A DNA stretch of 64,000 nucleotides from Lentisphaerota bacterium. Its GTDB lineage: Bacteria > Verrucomicrobiota > Lentisphaeria > Victivallales > Victivallaceae. The position numbers were made by a program, and so were the translations under genes. The first letter of the stretch is position 1. The number at the start of each line of letters is the position of its first letter. A model generated the notes under the pieces. That model did no database searches. It was not told the DNA's origin and saw nothing but the letters and a program-made list of their open reading frames with translations. The stretch spans positions 32,657-96,656 of the forward strand of contig JAAEMX010000452.1 of the NCBI GenBank assembly GCA_024225035.1. Reading direction: 5' to 3'. Positions 17,435 to 26,125 of this stretch are shown here, piece after piece.

Positions 17435-18118
17435 TTATTTGAAACTAATGTTAAAAAACGGGAAGAAAGGAATCCAACCGTCTTTAATGATATTAACAAG
17501 TCCAAACTGAGCTCCATTTTTGTCGCTAACATTAATTAGACCAAGCTGGAAGCCGTTGGAAACTTTTGTTTTATTGAAAGCACTCGCCTGGAAGCCGTCA
17601 AGCTGATCACAGACGTTAATGATTGAGAACTGGGCGCCGGTAACAGTACCTTTGGCATATGAAGTCAATACGCCAGCCTGAATACCGGACATATCCTTAG
17701 ATACACAAACAGCGCCAGGCTGGAAGCCAAGGATATTACCGCAAACGTTAACAAGTCCGGCCTGAAGACCAGTAAGTTCTTCTTTGTTTATGTTACAGAT
17801 AAAAGAAGCCTGTACGCCTTCAAGAGTACGGTTTTTAGTGAAAATCCAACTGCCCTGGGCGCCTTTGATATCATCGGTGGCGGCAGCAATCCAGGAAATT
17901 TCAGCACCATAAACGCGGCCGTATCCAGAACTGATAGGCTGACCGGTTTTTAAGCCATATACATTTGAATCAGCTGTACATGTTGGTAAATCAAACCAGA
18001 ATCCAATCTGGAGGAATGTCCAGTCATCAAGCGGTTTCTGTTTATGTTCGAGGTCGTTGTTCGCAAATGTCGCGACACCGACAAATAGCATTACTGCAGC
18101 TAATAAAATCTTTTTCAT
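17435..18118 (-). CDS. LA_2272-type surface repeat protein
   Basis: A 227-residue exported protein with a signal peptide (MKKILLAAVMLFVGVATFA). The mature part is made of repeats of the form G-x-Q-x-G-(L/I/V)-x-N-(V/I), such as GLQAGLVNVCGN, GFQLGLINVSDK and AQFGLVNIIKDG. This pattern is typical of the 'LA_2272 surface repeat' found in spirochaetes, Bacteroidota and Lentisphaerota and is expected to form an outer-membrane or surface beta structure. It is encoded 25 bp downstream of a second protein with the same pattern, so the two form an operon closed by a strong terminator. Function is unknown. Confidence 0.72.
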   Translation of the reverse strand: MKKILLAAVMLFVGVATFANNDLEHKQKPLDDWTFLQIGFWFDLPTCTADSNVYGLKTGQPISSGYGRVYGAEISWIAAATDDIKGAQGSWIFTKNRTLEGVQASFICNINKEELTGLQAGLVNVCGNILGFQPGAVCVSKDMSGIQAGVLTSYAKGTVTGAQFSIINVCDQLDGFQASAFNKTKVSNGFQLGLINVSDKNGAQFGLVNIIKDGWIPFFPFFNISFK

Positions 18119-18143
18119 ATTATTATAATCTCCTGGTTGGATT

Positions 18144-18752
18144 TTAGAAACGGAAGTTAATTACAGGCATAAACGGGATAGTGCCGTTTTCTATATAGTT
18201 AATGATACCAAGCTGGAAAGACTTATTTTTGGCCATATTTAAAATGCCAAGCTGAAGACCTTCAACTTCATCAGCATAAGTAACAATAGCGCCTTGGAAA
18301 CCAACTACTTTCTTACTCTTGGAGACCATAATGCAGGCCTGTACGCCATTAACATAGTCAGTGCCGCCACAGAAAATTGCAGTTTCAACACCGTAGACAT
18401 GACCTTGACCACCACAGAATGGAACACCAACTCTTATACCATAAACATCTGAATATTCAGTTTGCGGCGGAATTCCAAACCAGAAACCAAGCTGGAAAAA
18501 GTCCCATGGTTTAGGCTTTTCTATTTGGAACATTTGAGGCTGTTTGGCAGTTTTCAGGACAGCTTCTTCCTGAGTTTTTGCCGGTTGTTCTTTCTCCGCT
18601 TTTGCAGCAGGGGCGTTTTTAGATACAGGTTGAGCTATCTTTGTGCCCTTTGATTCGATAATGTAACCAGTTCCTTCAGACTGACTCTCTTGAGCCTGAA
18701 CTGCGAACAGGCAACCAGTCAGGAGCATTGCAGCCAAAAACATTTTTTTCAT
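18144..18752 (-). CDS. LA_2272-type surface repeat protein, possible lipoprotein
   Basis: A 202-residue exported paralogue-like neighbour of the following gene. The ATG at 18752 has a GAGGGG site and gives a signal sequence MKKMFLAAMLLTGCLFAVQA. It can be read either as a lipoprotein signal with the lipobox LLTGC, or as an ordinary signal cut after AQA. A Lys/Ala/Glu-rich linker (about residues 35-70) leads into GFWFGIPPQTEYSDVYGIRVGVP and G-x-Q repeats (GFQGAIVTY, GLQLGILNMAKN, FQLGIINYIENG) as in its neighbour. Both end with a very similar 'G-x-IPF-PxxNxxF' tail. Likely located in the outer membrane; role unknown. Confidence 0.7.
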   Translation of the reverse strand: MKKMFLAAMLLTGCLFAVQAQESQSEGTGYIIESKGTKIAQPVSKNAPAAKAEKEQPAKTQEEAVLKTAKQPQMFQIEKPKPWDFFQLGFWFGIPPQTEYSDVYGIRVGVPFCGGQGHVYGVETAIFCGGTDYVNGVQACIMVSKSKKVVGFQGAIVTYADEVEGLQLGILNMAKNKSFQLGIINYIENGTIPFMPVINFRF

Positions 18753-18851
18753 GTGTCCCCTCATGTTTGTTTTGGTTAATAAAAAGGATATCTGCCATTA
18801 AGTTGCTTGTGTTTTTGCAAAAATCAAGCATTAATCTAGCCTAAAGAAAGA

Positions 18852-19805
18852 TTATCGACACAAAAAAACAGGAAAATCTTCCGGGAGGTCCGAGGTAAAG
18901 CTCATTAACTTGTCAGTCTTCGGATGTTTGAAGGTGAGAATGCAGGAGTGCAGAGCTTGGCGCTGCATGACTAATTTTTCTTTATCTTGAGGGGTAATTT
19001 TATTATCTCTGATCTTCAGATATATGGTGTCGTCAGGGCCATATAGTTTGTCACCGAGTAGCGGAAATCCAAGTGAAAAAAGGGTTGCTCTGATTTGATG
19101 AAGCTTACCTGTTTTTAACTCAGCTTTTACCAGACTATACTCTTTGCCGATTATTTCAGGGGTTAGAATTGTGCTTACATTTGACGCTTGATTTTTTTGT
19201 GAATCGGCATCCTCCGACACATCAAAAACGAACTTTCTTTTTTTGCGAACAATACTATTCGTGTCTTTAATCAGGTATCCTGAGGCATTTATATGAGAGT
19301 CAAAGCAGCCAAAAACCATAGCCCGATATTCTTTAGTAATTGTCCGGCGCTTATTACCAAGCTTTGCCGCAGTCTCGGGATCTTTGGCTACCAGCAAAAG
19401 ACCGGACGTTTCCCGGTCGAGGCGGCTGATGATATGAATTTTCCCGTAACGCAGTGAAAGTGCATGCCATAACGTATGCTTAAAGAAAGGGCCCGCAGGG
19501 TGACATGGTAAGTCACCAGACTTGTTTACCACTAGCAAATAATCATCTTCGTAGATGATCTCAAATGTAAGGTCAACGGGAGGCTCAATCAGGTTTGCCG
19601 GGTAATAAGAAACTTGATCCCCGGCTGAAAGTAAATCATCAGGAAGACAGTCGGCATCGTTTAGCTTAATCTGCCCGTCATTTATTATTTCCTGCCATTT
19701 CTGGCATGGGTGATAGGTGAAGCGACCGCTCAGCCAGTTCAGAAGAGTTTTTCCTGCAGAGTCCGCATTTATTTTGGATGTTATTATACGCTGGTCAAGG
19801 TTCAT
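18852..19805 (-). CDS. RluA-family pseudouridine synthase
   Basis: A 317-residue pseudouridine synthase that isomerises specific uridines in rRNA or tRNA. An S4-like N-terminal RNA-binding region (about 15-80) precedes the catalytic domain, whose active Asp lies in SRLDRETSGLLLVAKD. The later HQIRATLFSLGFPLLGDKLYG motif is diagnostic of the RluA/RluC/RluD group. It is the last gene of the accA - acetyltransferase - rluA-like minus-strand run, 6 bp after its neighbour. Which target base is modified cannot be read from the sequence. Confidence 0.9.
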   Translation of the reverse strand: MNLDQRIITSKINADSAGKTLLNWLSGRFTYHPCQKWQEIINDGQIKLNDADCLPDDLLSAGDQVSYYPANLIEPPVDLTFEIIYEDDYLLVVNKSGDLPCHPAGPFFKHTLWHALSLRYGKIHIISRLDRETSGLLLVAKDPETAAKLGNKRRTITKEYRAMVFGCFDSHINASGYLIKDTNSIVRKKRKFVFDVSEDADSQKNQASNVSTILTPEIIGKEYSLVKAELKTGKLHQIRATLFSLGFPLLGDKLYGPDDTIYLKIRDNKITPQDKEKLVMQRQALHSCILTFKHPKTDKLMSFTSDLPEDFPVFLCR

Positions 19806-19811
19806 TGACTT

Positions 19812-20285
19812 TTAATAGCCGTATTCTATCATAACGGCATCCTCATCACAGCAGTCTTTTTTAGGGCATTTGCTGCAGTCGCTCCAAATTTTTTGCGGAA
19901 ACATTTTTTTCAGTACCTGGTGGAAACCAAGCTTAAGGAAAAAATCAGTTCTGTAGGTCAGGGCAAACAGGCAGAATTGCTTGCGTTTCAGCTTTAATCC
20001 TGCCATTATTGCTTCAACCATTGCTCTGCCAACTCCTTTGCTGTGCAGTTCCGGGCTTACAACCAGAGATCTTACTTCGAGTAAATTATTGCCAAAGTCA
20101 CGTACAGCACAACAACCGCGGATATTACCGTCAATTGATGCTATGACAAAATTATCTATATTCGCAAGTATATCTTCAGGTGGGCGCTCAAGAACAACCT
20201 GCTTGCGAGAGTAAATCACAAGCAGGTCATAAATTCCCTGGACGTCGTCCGGGGTGGCTTCTCTTACGGTAAGGAGACTTTTCAC
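19812..20285 (-). CDS. GNAT acetyltransferase, ArgA-like (N-acetylglutamate synthase type)
   Basis: A 157-residue GNAT enzyme. The acetyl-CoA loop is VVSPELHSKGVGRAMVEA. Its ending, KLGFHQVLKKMFPQKIWSDCSKCPKKDCCDEDA, strongly resembles the C-terminal region of ArgA-type N-acetylglutamate synthases, where a Cys-rich 'DCxxCPxxxxCDE' tail is typical. It therefore may catalyse the first step of arginine synthesis from glutamate and acetyl-CoA. It starts with GTG at 20285, sharing one base with the accA stop (TAGTG), so translation is probably coupled. The ArgA assignment is good but not certain. Confidence 0.75.
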   Translation of the reverse strand: MKSLLTVREATPDDVQGIYDLLVIYSRKQVVLERPPEDILANIDNFVIASIDGNIRGCCAVRDFGNNLLEVRSLVVSPELHSKGVGRAMVEAIMAGLKLKRKQFCLFALTYRTDFFLKLGFHQVLKKMFPQKIWSDCSKCPKKDCCDEDAVMIEYGY

Positions 20286-21253
20286 TATTCAACAATGCCT
20301 TCTGAGAATTCTCCGATCTTACGGAATTTATCATAACGTTGATCTTTAAGCTGCTTTGCGGAAAGCTTTCCGAGTTCAGCCAAGTTTCTCTTCAACGCTT
20401 TTTTGAGTAAAGTTGCAGCATTCTCGTAGTTTTTGTGTGCTCCGCCAAGAGGCTCGTCAACTATTTCATCAGCAACGCCGAGGTCTTTAAGGTGAGTTGC
20501 TGTAAGGTTGAGAGCTTCAGCTGCCTTGGGGGCAAATCTACGGTGTTTCCATAAAATTGCGGCACAGCCTTCGGGAGAAATTACTGAGTAATAAGAGTTT
20601 TCCATTACCAGGATTTTATTACCTACACCAATGCCGATCGCACCGCCGCTGCCGCCTTCGCCAATTACAACAGAGACAATTGGAACTTTCAGCGTAAACA
20701 TGTCGCGCAGATTTGTAGCGATAGCTTCGGCTATATGGCGTTCTTCTGATTCAATACCCGGAAATGCCCCAGGAGTGTCAATCATAGTGATTACCGGAAC
20801 TCCTGCTTTATCAGCAAGTTTCATTAGGCGCATAGCTTTGCGGTAGCCCTCTGGTTGTGGCAAACCGAAATTGCGGTACATGTTTTCTTTCATGTCACGC
20901 CCTTTTTGAGTGCCTACAATCATAACGGGGTTACCGTCAAGTTTAGCAAATCCTCCTACAATTGCGGCATCATCACCATTGTGGCGGTCGCCGTGCAGTT
21001 CCAGGAAATCGGTAAATATAAGGTTGATATAGTCAAGTGTATAAGGACGCTTAGGATGGCGTGCCAATTGAACTCTTTGCCATGGAGTGAGATTTTCGTA
21101 GATCTCTTTCATGGTTTGATTGAGCTTTTTAGTCAGTGCATCGACTTCTTCATGGACGTCGATATTGCTGGACTCGCTTAGTTTCTGCCATTCTTCTAGC
21201 TTATTTTCAAGATCGGCTATTGGCTTTTCGAAATCTAGACAATTTTCTGGCAT
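20285..21253 (-). CDS. accA: Acetyl-CoA carboxylase carboxyltransferase subunit alpha
   Basis: AccA forms, with AccD, the carboxyltransferase that moves the carboxyl group from biotin to acetyl-CoA, committing carbon to fatty acid synthesis. The N-terminal helix (PIADLENKLEEW), the RPYTLDYINLIFTDFLELHGDR region and the GEGGSGGAIGIGVGNKILVMENSYYSVISPEGCA core are all conserved. Length (322) is standard. An AAAGGAT site precedes the ATG. It leads a compact run with the ArgA-like and RluA-family genes. Confidence 0.96.
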   Translation of the reverse strand: MPENCLDFEKPIADLENKLEEWQKLSESSNIDVHEEVDALTKKLNQTMKEIYENLTPWQRVQLARHPKRPYTLDYINLIFTDFLELHGDRHNGDDAAIVGGFAKLDGNPVMIVGTQKGRDMKENMYRNFGLPQPEGYRKAMRLMKLADKAGVPVITMIDTPGAFPGIESEERHIAEAIATNLRDMFTLKVPIVSVVIGEGGSGGAIGIGVGNKILVMENSYYSVISPEGCAAILWKHRRFAPKAAEALNLTATHLKDLGVADEIVDEPLGGAHKNYENAATLLKKALKRNLAELGKLSAKQLKDQRYDKFRKIGEFSEGIVE

Positions 21254-21290
21254 TAGAAAAATCCTTTGATTATATTAAATAAAATTATTA

Positions 21291-22361
21291 TTAGATTATT
21301 TGAACTGGAGTTTGGCGAGGTACGATAGAGAATAGCTCTTCGACTTCGCTGTTTTTCATTCTGATGCAGCCATTGCTTTCGGCTTTGCCGATGCTGTCAG
21401 GTGACCAGGTGCCGTGAATTCCGTATCCACGTAAGGTTTTGTCGGTGTCGCCAGTCGGTTTCAGTGCCAGCCAGCGGGTTCCAAGAACATTTTCTTTGTT
21501 ACCGAATGGGATAACTTTCCCTGAGGGTGAGTACCATGAAGGACGTTTGATTTTAGAAACGATATCAAATGTGCCCAATGGAGTACGGTTTTGTTTACCG
21601 ATTCCGATATGGTATATTTTGAACAGCTTGTTGCCGTCAAATAGGTAAAGGATTCGTTTGCTTTTACTTACAACAATCCGCCAGTCAGCTTTATAGATTT
21701 TCATGGTCTGGCCAAGCCAGATATTATAATTGGTTGGCTTCATGTTGTTGCTTTTCTGCAAGGTCTCAATAGTGGTATTATATTTTCTTGCTATTTTTGA
21801 CAATGCGTCACCGGGTTTAACCCGATAAGTAATTTTCTTTTCAGGGAAGGGGATATCGGAATGCAATATTTTAATATTCGAATCACTCAGAATTTGAGCT
21901 GTTTTTTCCCAAAGCGGAGCCGCTGTATTCAGTTTGCCTGAATTAAGAATTTTTTCACAAAGTTTACGAGCATTTACGTAATCATTTCTTTTGTATGCCT
22001 GGTCAGCACTGATAAACATTTTGCGTATTTCATCCGGCACCTCTATAGGCACGACAGAGGCCTGCTTAACAGCTTTTACTGCTGCTTTGGCCTCAGTATC
22101 CGACTTTTTATTTTCAACCTTCGCGACAACGTCATCCGTAACAGAACTTGCCGGAGTTGTTTCAGTATTGTTTTGTACGTTGCCAGCAGCCTGTTCGAAT
22201 TCCTGATTTTCTTCAGCATTCTTTTGTGATGGTCTGAAGAAGAATACTACGCCGCCCGCAACCAGTGCGAGTATAATAAATATGACTAATCTGCGCATAC
22301 CGCCGTTACCGCGTTTGCGTGATTTTCCACTATTTCCGAAACTGTAGCCGATCTTTGCCAT
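21291..22361 (-). CDS. L,D-transpeptidase with LysM domain
   Basis: A 356-residue envelope enzyme. A short cytoplasmic tail is followed by a membrane anchor (about 22-42, RRLVIFIILALVAGGVVFFF), a low-complexity spacer, a helical TPR-like stretch (about 115-165), a LysM peptidoglycan-binding motif (YRVKPGDALSKIARKYN, about 185-235), and a YkuD catalytic domain. The catalytic site reads GIHGTWSPDSIG and ESNGCIRMKNSEV, with the active Cys. Such enzymes make 3-3 crosslinks or attach proteins to peptidoglycan. GGAGAAG precedes the ATG. Confidence 0.9.
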   Translation of the reverse strand: MAKIGYSFGNSGKSRKRGNGGMRRLVIFIILALVAGGVVFFFRPSQKNAEENQEFEQAAGNVQNNTETTPASSVTDDVVAKVENKKSDTEAKAAVKAVKQASVVPIEVPDEIRKMFISADQAYKRNDYVNARKLCEKILNSGKLNTAAPLWEKTAQILSDSNIKILHSDIPFPEKKITYRVKPGDALSKIARKYNTTIETLQKSNNMKPTNYNIWLGQTMKIYKADWRIVVSKSKRILYLFDGNKLFKIYHIGIGKQNRTPLGTFDIVSKIKRPSWYSPSGKVIPFGNKENVLGTRWLALKPTGDTDKTLRGYGIHGTWSPDSIGKAESNGCIRMKNSEVEELFSIVPRQTPVQII

Positions 22362-22602
22362 AATTGCTTCTCCGGCTTATTTTAAAATTCTTAATTAAAT
22401 TATACTAGTTAAGGACTTTATTACTCTCACCCGTTCCTTATCGGTAGAAGGTAAAAACTCCCTTAATACAAATAACGAAATATACAATAATTTCTGAATT
22501 TTACCAATCACCATGCAAAAAAGTTGAATGTTACATCGTTCCGTACTATATTCGTTTGTTGTATTTATATTAGTATTAACCATGTACCACGAGGTAATAT
22601 AC

Positions 22603-23310
22603 ATGAAAAGTATACGGCGTTCCAAGCATCCTGCTCACAAGGACTTTGCGGGTATGGATGACTTCACACGGGAGGAGACCTGGAGGATTTTCCGCATAAT
22701 GGCTGAATTTGTTGAATCTTTTGAGACCATGTCTCAGCATGGCCCATTGGTGACAGTATTCGGTTCTGCCAGAACAAAACCGGAATCGTCGGAATATCAA
22801 GAAGCCGAAAAAATGGGTCGCCTGCTTGCTGAAAGCGGTTATGGCGTTGTCAGCGGCGGCGGTGAAGGCATTATGGGAGCGGCTAATCGCGGCGCTTTCA
22901 ATGCCGGCGGTGAGTCTATTGGCCTAAATATTGAGCTGCCAATGGAACAGTCCCCTAATGATTTTCAGACCCAGAGTTTATTTTTCAGGTACTTCTTTAT
23001 CAGAAAAGTGTGTTTCCTGAAATATTCTCTTGGCGTAGTGGTTTTCCCGGGAGGCTATGGCACTCTCGATGAACTGTTTGAAGCAATGACTCTTGTTCAG
23101 ACCGAAAAAATCAACCGCATTCCGATTGTTGTTGTCGGTGAAGGTTTCTGGGATGATTTAGGTAAATGGTTTAAGCATACTTTGGTAAAAGAAGGTATGA
23201 TTGACAAGCCTGATTTGAACTTGTTTAAAGTTGTTCCTGATGCTGAAGGCGCGATGAAGTACTTGCAGGAATGTCACCGTTACGGCATCCAGTTTACAGT
23301 TAAAGAATAA
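22603..23310 (+). CDS. LOG family protein (nucleotide 5'-monophosphate phosphoribohydrolase-like)
   Basis: A 235-residue Rossmann-like protein of the LOG/TIGR00730 family, which cleaves the N-glycosidic bond of nucleoside monophosphates (cytokinin riboside monophosphates in plants, unknown ones in bacteria). The signature PGGYGTLDELFEA is present, together with VVSGGGEGIMGAANRGAFNAGG. The start is placed at 22603, which has a GAGG site; upstream in-frame codons to 22528 look non-coding. A clean terminator follows the gene. Confidence 0.85.
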   Translation: MKSIRRSKHPAHKDFAGMDDFTREETWRIFRIMAEFVESFETMSQHGPLVTVFGSARTKPESSEYQEAEKMGRLLAESGYGVVSGGGEGIMGAANRGAFNAGGESIGLNIELPMEQSPNDFQTQSLFFRYFFIRKVCFLKYSLGVVVFPGGYGTLDELFEAMTLVQTEKINRIPIVVVGEGFWDDLGKWFKHTLVKEGMIDKPDLNLFKVVPDAEGAMKYLQECHRYGIQFTVKE

Positions 23311-23332
23311 ATTTTCTTTAAATGATATTCTA

Positions 23333-23366
23333 AACGGCTGCGTTTTATGGCGCAGCCGTTTTTTAT
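23333..23366 (+). terminator. Intrinsic terminator after the LOG gene
   Basis: Perfect 10-bp stem AACGGCTGCG / CGCAGCCGTT with an 8-base loop, followed directly by a T-rich tract. Confidence 0.9.
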
Positions 23367-23499
23367 TTTGGCTGAGAATAGCACTGGTTTTTACAGCTCT
23401 TGAACAGCAATAAAATTTATTTGAAAGAAGAGTTTTTTCTAAAAGTAAAGCTTGCTTATTTGATTTATTATATTATATTCTGCTTCTCACTTGATTGCC

Positions 23500-23589
23500 G
23501 GAGAGATGGCCGAGTGGACGAAGGCGCAGCATTGGAAATGCTGTGTGGGGGCAACTCCACCGAGGGTTCGAATCCCTCTCTCTCCGCCA
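23500..23589 (+). tRNA. tRNA-Ser, anticodon GGA
   Basis: The acceptor stem GGAGAGA pairs with TCTCTCC at the 3' end, followed by discriminator G and an encoded CCA. The anticodon loop TTGGAAA gives GGA, reading serine codons TCC and TCT. A long variable arm (GTGGGGGCAACTCCAC) confirms a class II tRNA, and the T arm is GAGGG-TTCGAAT-CCCTC. No mobile element is attached to it in this window. Confidence 0.97.
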
Positions 23590-23597
23590 TTTTGTCC

Positions 23598-24998
23598 TCA
23601 TGTAGAGCCTAATTCATTTGCTTCCGCTATTTTCCCTTCGTCTATTATTGATACATCAAGGTGTTGAAAGGCAAACTTGATTGAGTTATCCTCAAATCTT
23701 TCTGTAATTTGTTCACGAACCTTACTTTGAGTGCTCACACGGTTCCAAACACTTTTAATCCAGAGCCGCAATGAGAATACCATTGAGTGCTCACCTAACT
23801 CCATAAGAATTACAGCAGGTGCCGGTTTGGCTACCACTTTTTCAACCGAATTTGCGGATTCAAGCAGCAATTCCTTTACTTGCTTGATCTCTTCTCCATA
23901 GTTGACTAAGACCTTAACGTCGCAACGGATATTATTTTTGTTCCTGGACCAATTCTTTACATCGCTTGACAATATCTGAGAATTTGGAATAGTGATTAAG
24001 GTATTTTCGAAAGTACGCAACACTGTTGAACGGATATTGACTTTAATGATAATACCACTGAGGTTTTTGAGTTCAATAAAGTCTCCCGGGCGCAATTCCT
24101 TTCCAAAAACCAAAATCAAACCACTGATAAAGTTTTCAACAATGTGCTGCAAGGCAAAGCCGATACCTACACTCATACCGCCTAATACAACCATGATACT
24201 GGTGTAGTTTACGCCAATTATTTTAAGCACGAACAGGACGTACAAAGCCCACAATAAATAAGTAATTATGGTGCCCAGAGGATGTTGAATCTCGTGAGTC
24301 TCTTTATCTTTCTTCAAGCTGCATATGTAATTGACTCCATAAACACATGCTCGAACGATAAAAAATAGTATTATCGACTCTATCACTTCCATCAAACTGA
24401 CGGCGATTCCTTCCCATGCTACCTCTGTATAAATATATCGGTTTAACAGGTTCTGCACATGAAAAAGATCGGCAATCAAATAAGTAAAAAAGCCTATGAG
24501 TAATATCCATATCATCGGAATGCCGAAAATTACTAAGGATAATACTGTACCCGAGTAGTTATTATCATTCTTTACACATCTATTGGACAGTTTAGTAAAT
24601 GCAATTCCCAGCAAGACACCAGCAAATGCCAGAAATGCTACCAAGGTTAAAACAACCACGAAATAGTAGAATCCGAAGATAATTAGCAATAAGCCTGAAA
24701 GACAAAATAAAAGAATCAGCACGGTGAGGTTTTTATCGAAAGCTGAATATTTCTTTTTTAATTTTCCTAAAAGTATAATGCTTGCTATTGCCAATGCCGG
24801 TAACAGGAAAACGACAATCAACGGCCCATCTATTCCAGCAAATCGCAAAAACATCGCTACTGCATAAAGTCCCCAGAAGGCGGTATAAGGTTGAGGTAAA
24901 TTATTTGACTGTTCGCTTCTTCTTACGACCCAGCTGAACTCTAAGATTCCCATGCTCACAGCAAGTAGTCCTGTCATTTCAAAAAACTGAAACTCCAA
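23598..24998 (-). CDS. MscS-family mechanosensitive channel, C-terminal channel part
   Basis: A protein of up to 466 residues with about six to seven membrane segments followed by the MscS pore and cytoplasmic cage. The pore helix/loop region reads GGMSVGIGFALQHIVENFISGLILVFGKELRPGDFIEL, split here as the TM3 helix and the beta-domain entry, and is diagnostic of MscS channels, which release solutes on osmotic downshock. The annotated start is a TTG at 24998 inside the preceding gene with no good ribosome site; an ATG at 24977 is an alternative. The reading frame joins that of the upstream gene if one T is removed from a T6 run, so this may be the second half of a single larger MscK-like channel. 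Confidence 0.8.
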   Translation of the reverse strand: MEFQFFEMTGLLAVSMGILEFSWVVRRSEQSNNLPQPYTAFWGLYAVAMFLRFAGIDGPLIVVFLLPALAIASIILLGKLKKKYSAFDKNLTVLILLFCLSGLLLIIFGFYYFVVVLTLVAFLAFAGVLLGIAFTKLSNRCVKNDNNYSGTVLSLVIFGIPMIWILLIGFFTYLIADLFHVQNLLNRYIYTEVAWEGIAVSLMEVIESIILFFIVRACVYGVNYICSLKKDKETHEIQHPLGTIITYLLWALYVLFVLKIIGVNYTSIMVVLGGMSVGIGFALQHIVENFISGLILVFGKELRPGDFIELKNLSGIIIKVNIRSTVLRTFENTLITIPNSQILSSDVKNWSRNKNNIRCDVKVLVNYGEEIKQVKELLLESANSVEKVVAKPAPAVILMELGEHSMVFSLRLWIKSVWNRVSTQSKVREQITERFEDNSIKFAFQHLDVSIIDEGKIAEANELGST

Positions 24999-25899
24999 AG
25001 GGGGACATATATAGTTTAGAAGCTAAAATAACTAATCCTGTAAGTGTTAAGAAAATACTGCGAGATATAAGTCGACGATTGTCATTAGCTTTAAAGAATG
25101 CGGGAGATATGCGTTTGAGAATAATTCTTTTAAGAATGAAACTAAGCGGCAGTACTACAAAAATCAATGAACACAACAAAATCAGCCATTCTGACAGGTT
25201 GTTGGGTGATTGCAGCGAAAAACTATGCCTGATATTTTCAAAACTGACATAAAGCGAGGAGGTAAATACAATTTTCCAAAAAAAACTATTATATAAAGGG
25301 GTTTCCTGAACGAACGGGAGGTTCTGGTATTTGTTCTCAACGAGCCTTTCTGCGGTATCAAGGCGCTCCTGATATAAACTATTAAGTTCAGTTAGCCGCT
25401 TATGATATTTTTCTAAATTTTGTTTCCTGTCTTTGATGATTTGCAGACTGCTTTCAAGCGCAATTATTTGTTTCTGAAAATCACAGTTTAAATGTTCACG
25501 GCTCTGAATGTTCCTAAGTTTCTGCAAGCATCGTCCTATACCTTTCTGGTAATAACTCAGCATATCAATATTTTCGTTGAGGGAAATCAGAGTTGTTGAA
25601 TATGAGCCTTGCAGGTCAAGCATTAGCTGATATATCAGACTGGCTTTAAAGATATTATTTTCATTTACATAAAATATATATTCAGTATTTTTGAATTTTT
25701 TTTGATAGCTGTTTATTTTTGATTCTAAGGGGGAGAGTTTTGCATCATACTCCTGCTCAAGTTTCACACCAAATTCTCTCGCTCCCTTGACGTAAGATTT
25801 TGTTACCTTTAGTAGTATTTTATTCTCAGGAGCATTAGCTGAAATATTCCCTGCGACACAAAAACAAACGAACAAGCAGCATAAAAATGTTTTTCCCAT
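24979..25899 (-). CDS. N-terminal periplasmic/coiled-coil part of MscK-like channel
   Basis: A 306-residue protein with a signal peptide (MGKTFLCCLFVCFCVAGNISA), a long helical, coiled-coil-prone periplasmic region (about 30-195), and two membrane segments near the C-terminus (about 235-255 and 282-300). This is the usual N-terminal arrangement of large MscS relatives such as MscK and MscM, where such a region precedes the channel in one polypeptide. Its stop codon (TGA at 24979-24981) overlaps the beginning of the channel frame by 20 bp. Alone it has no known function, so I read it as the first half of a split channel gene. Confidence 0.65.
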   Translation of the reverse strand: MGKTFLCCLFVCFCVAGNISANAPENKILLKVTKSYVKGAREFGVKLEQEYDAKLSPLESKINSYQKKFKNTEYIFYVNENNIFKASLIYQLMLDLQGSYSTTLISLNENIDMLSYYQKGIGRCLQKLRNIQSREHLNCDFQKQIIALESSLQIIKDRKQNLEKYHKRLTELNSLYQERLDTAERLVENKYQNLPFVQETPLYNSFFWKIVFTSSLYVSFENIRHSFSLQSPNNLSEWLILLCSLIFVVLPLSFILKRIILKRISPAFFKANDNRRLISRSIFLTLTGLVILASKLYMSPFGVSVF

Positions 25900-26039
25900 A
25901 ACCCCAAGACCTCGGCATTGCCGCGTATATTAAAAAATTAACAATTATTCAATTCATAATATATGGCGGCAATGAATAAAAAACAAATAATCATTTATAT
26001 AGCAAATTAATATATTGTCCTTTGTTGTTATAATAGTAA

Positions 26040-26083
26040 CTGGGCTTTGGCAAAACGTGTTTGTTAGTTTTGCTAAAGCCCAG
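26040..26083 (-). terminator. Strong hairpin terminator downstream of the glycosidase remnant
   Basis: A 17-bp stem (CTGGGCTTTGGCAAAAC against GTTTTGCTAAAGCCCAG, one G-T pair) with a 10-base loop, located 42 bp beyond the end of the minus-strand gene. Both flanks are AT-rich. Confidence 0.7.
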
Positions 26084-26125
26084 AGTTTTCAATGTATTGA
26101 GTAGTGGTTTATCTCACCATCATTG

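Noticed and set aside
18804..18829. Hairpin after the pseudouridine synthase gene as terminator
   Set aside because: The stem is AT-rich and interrupted, with no T tract; evidence is too weak.
23500..23589. tRNA-Ser as an attachment site of a mobile element
   Set aside because: No integrase or repeated tRNA 3' end lies nearby; the channel gene simply converges on it.
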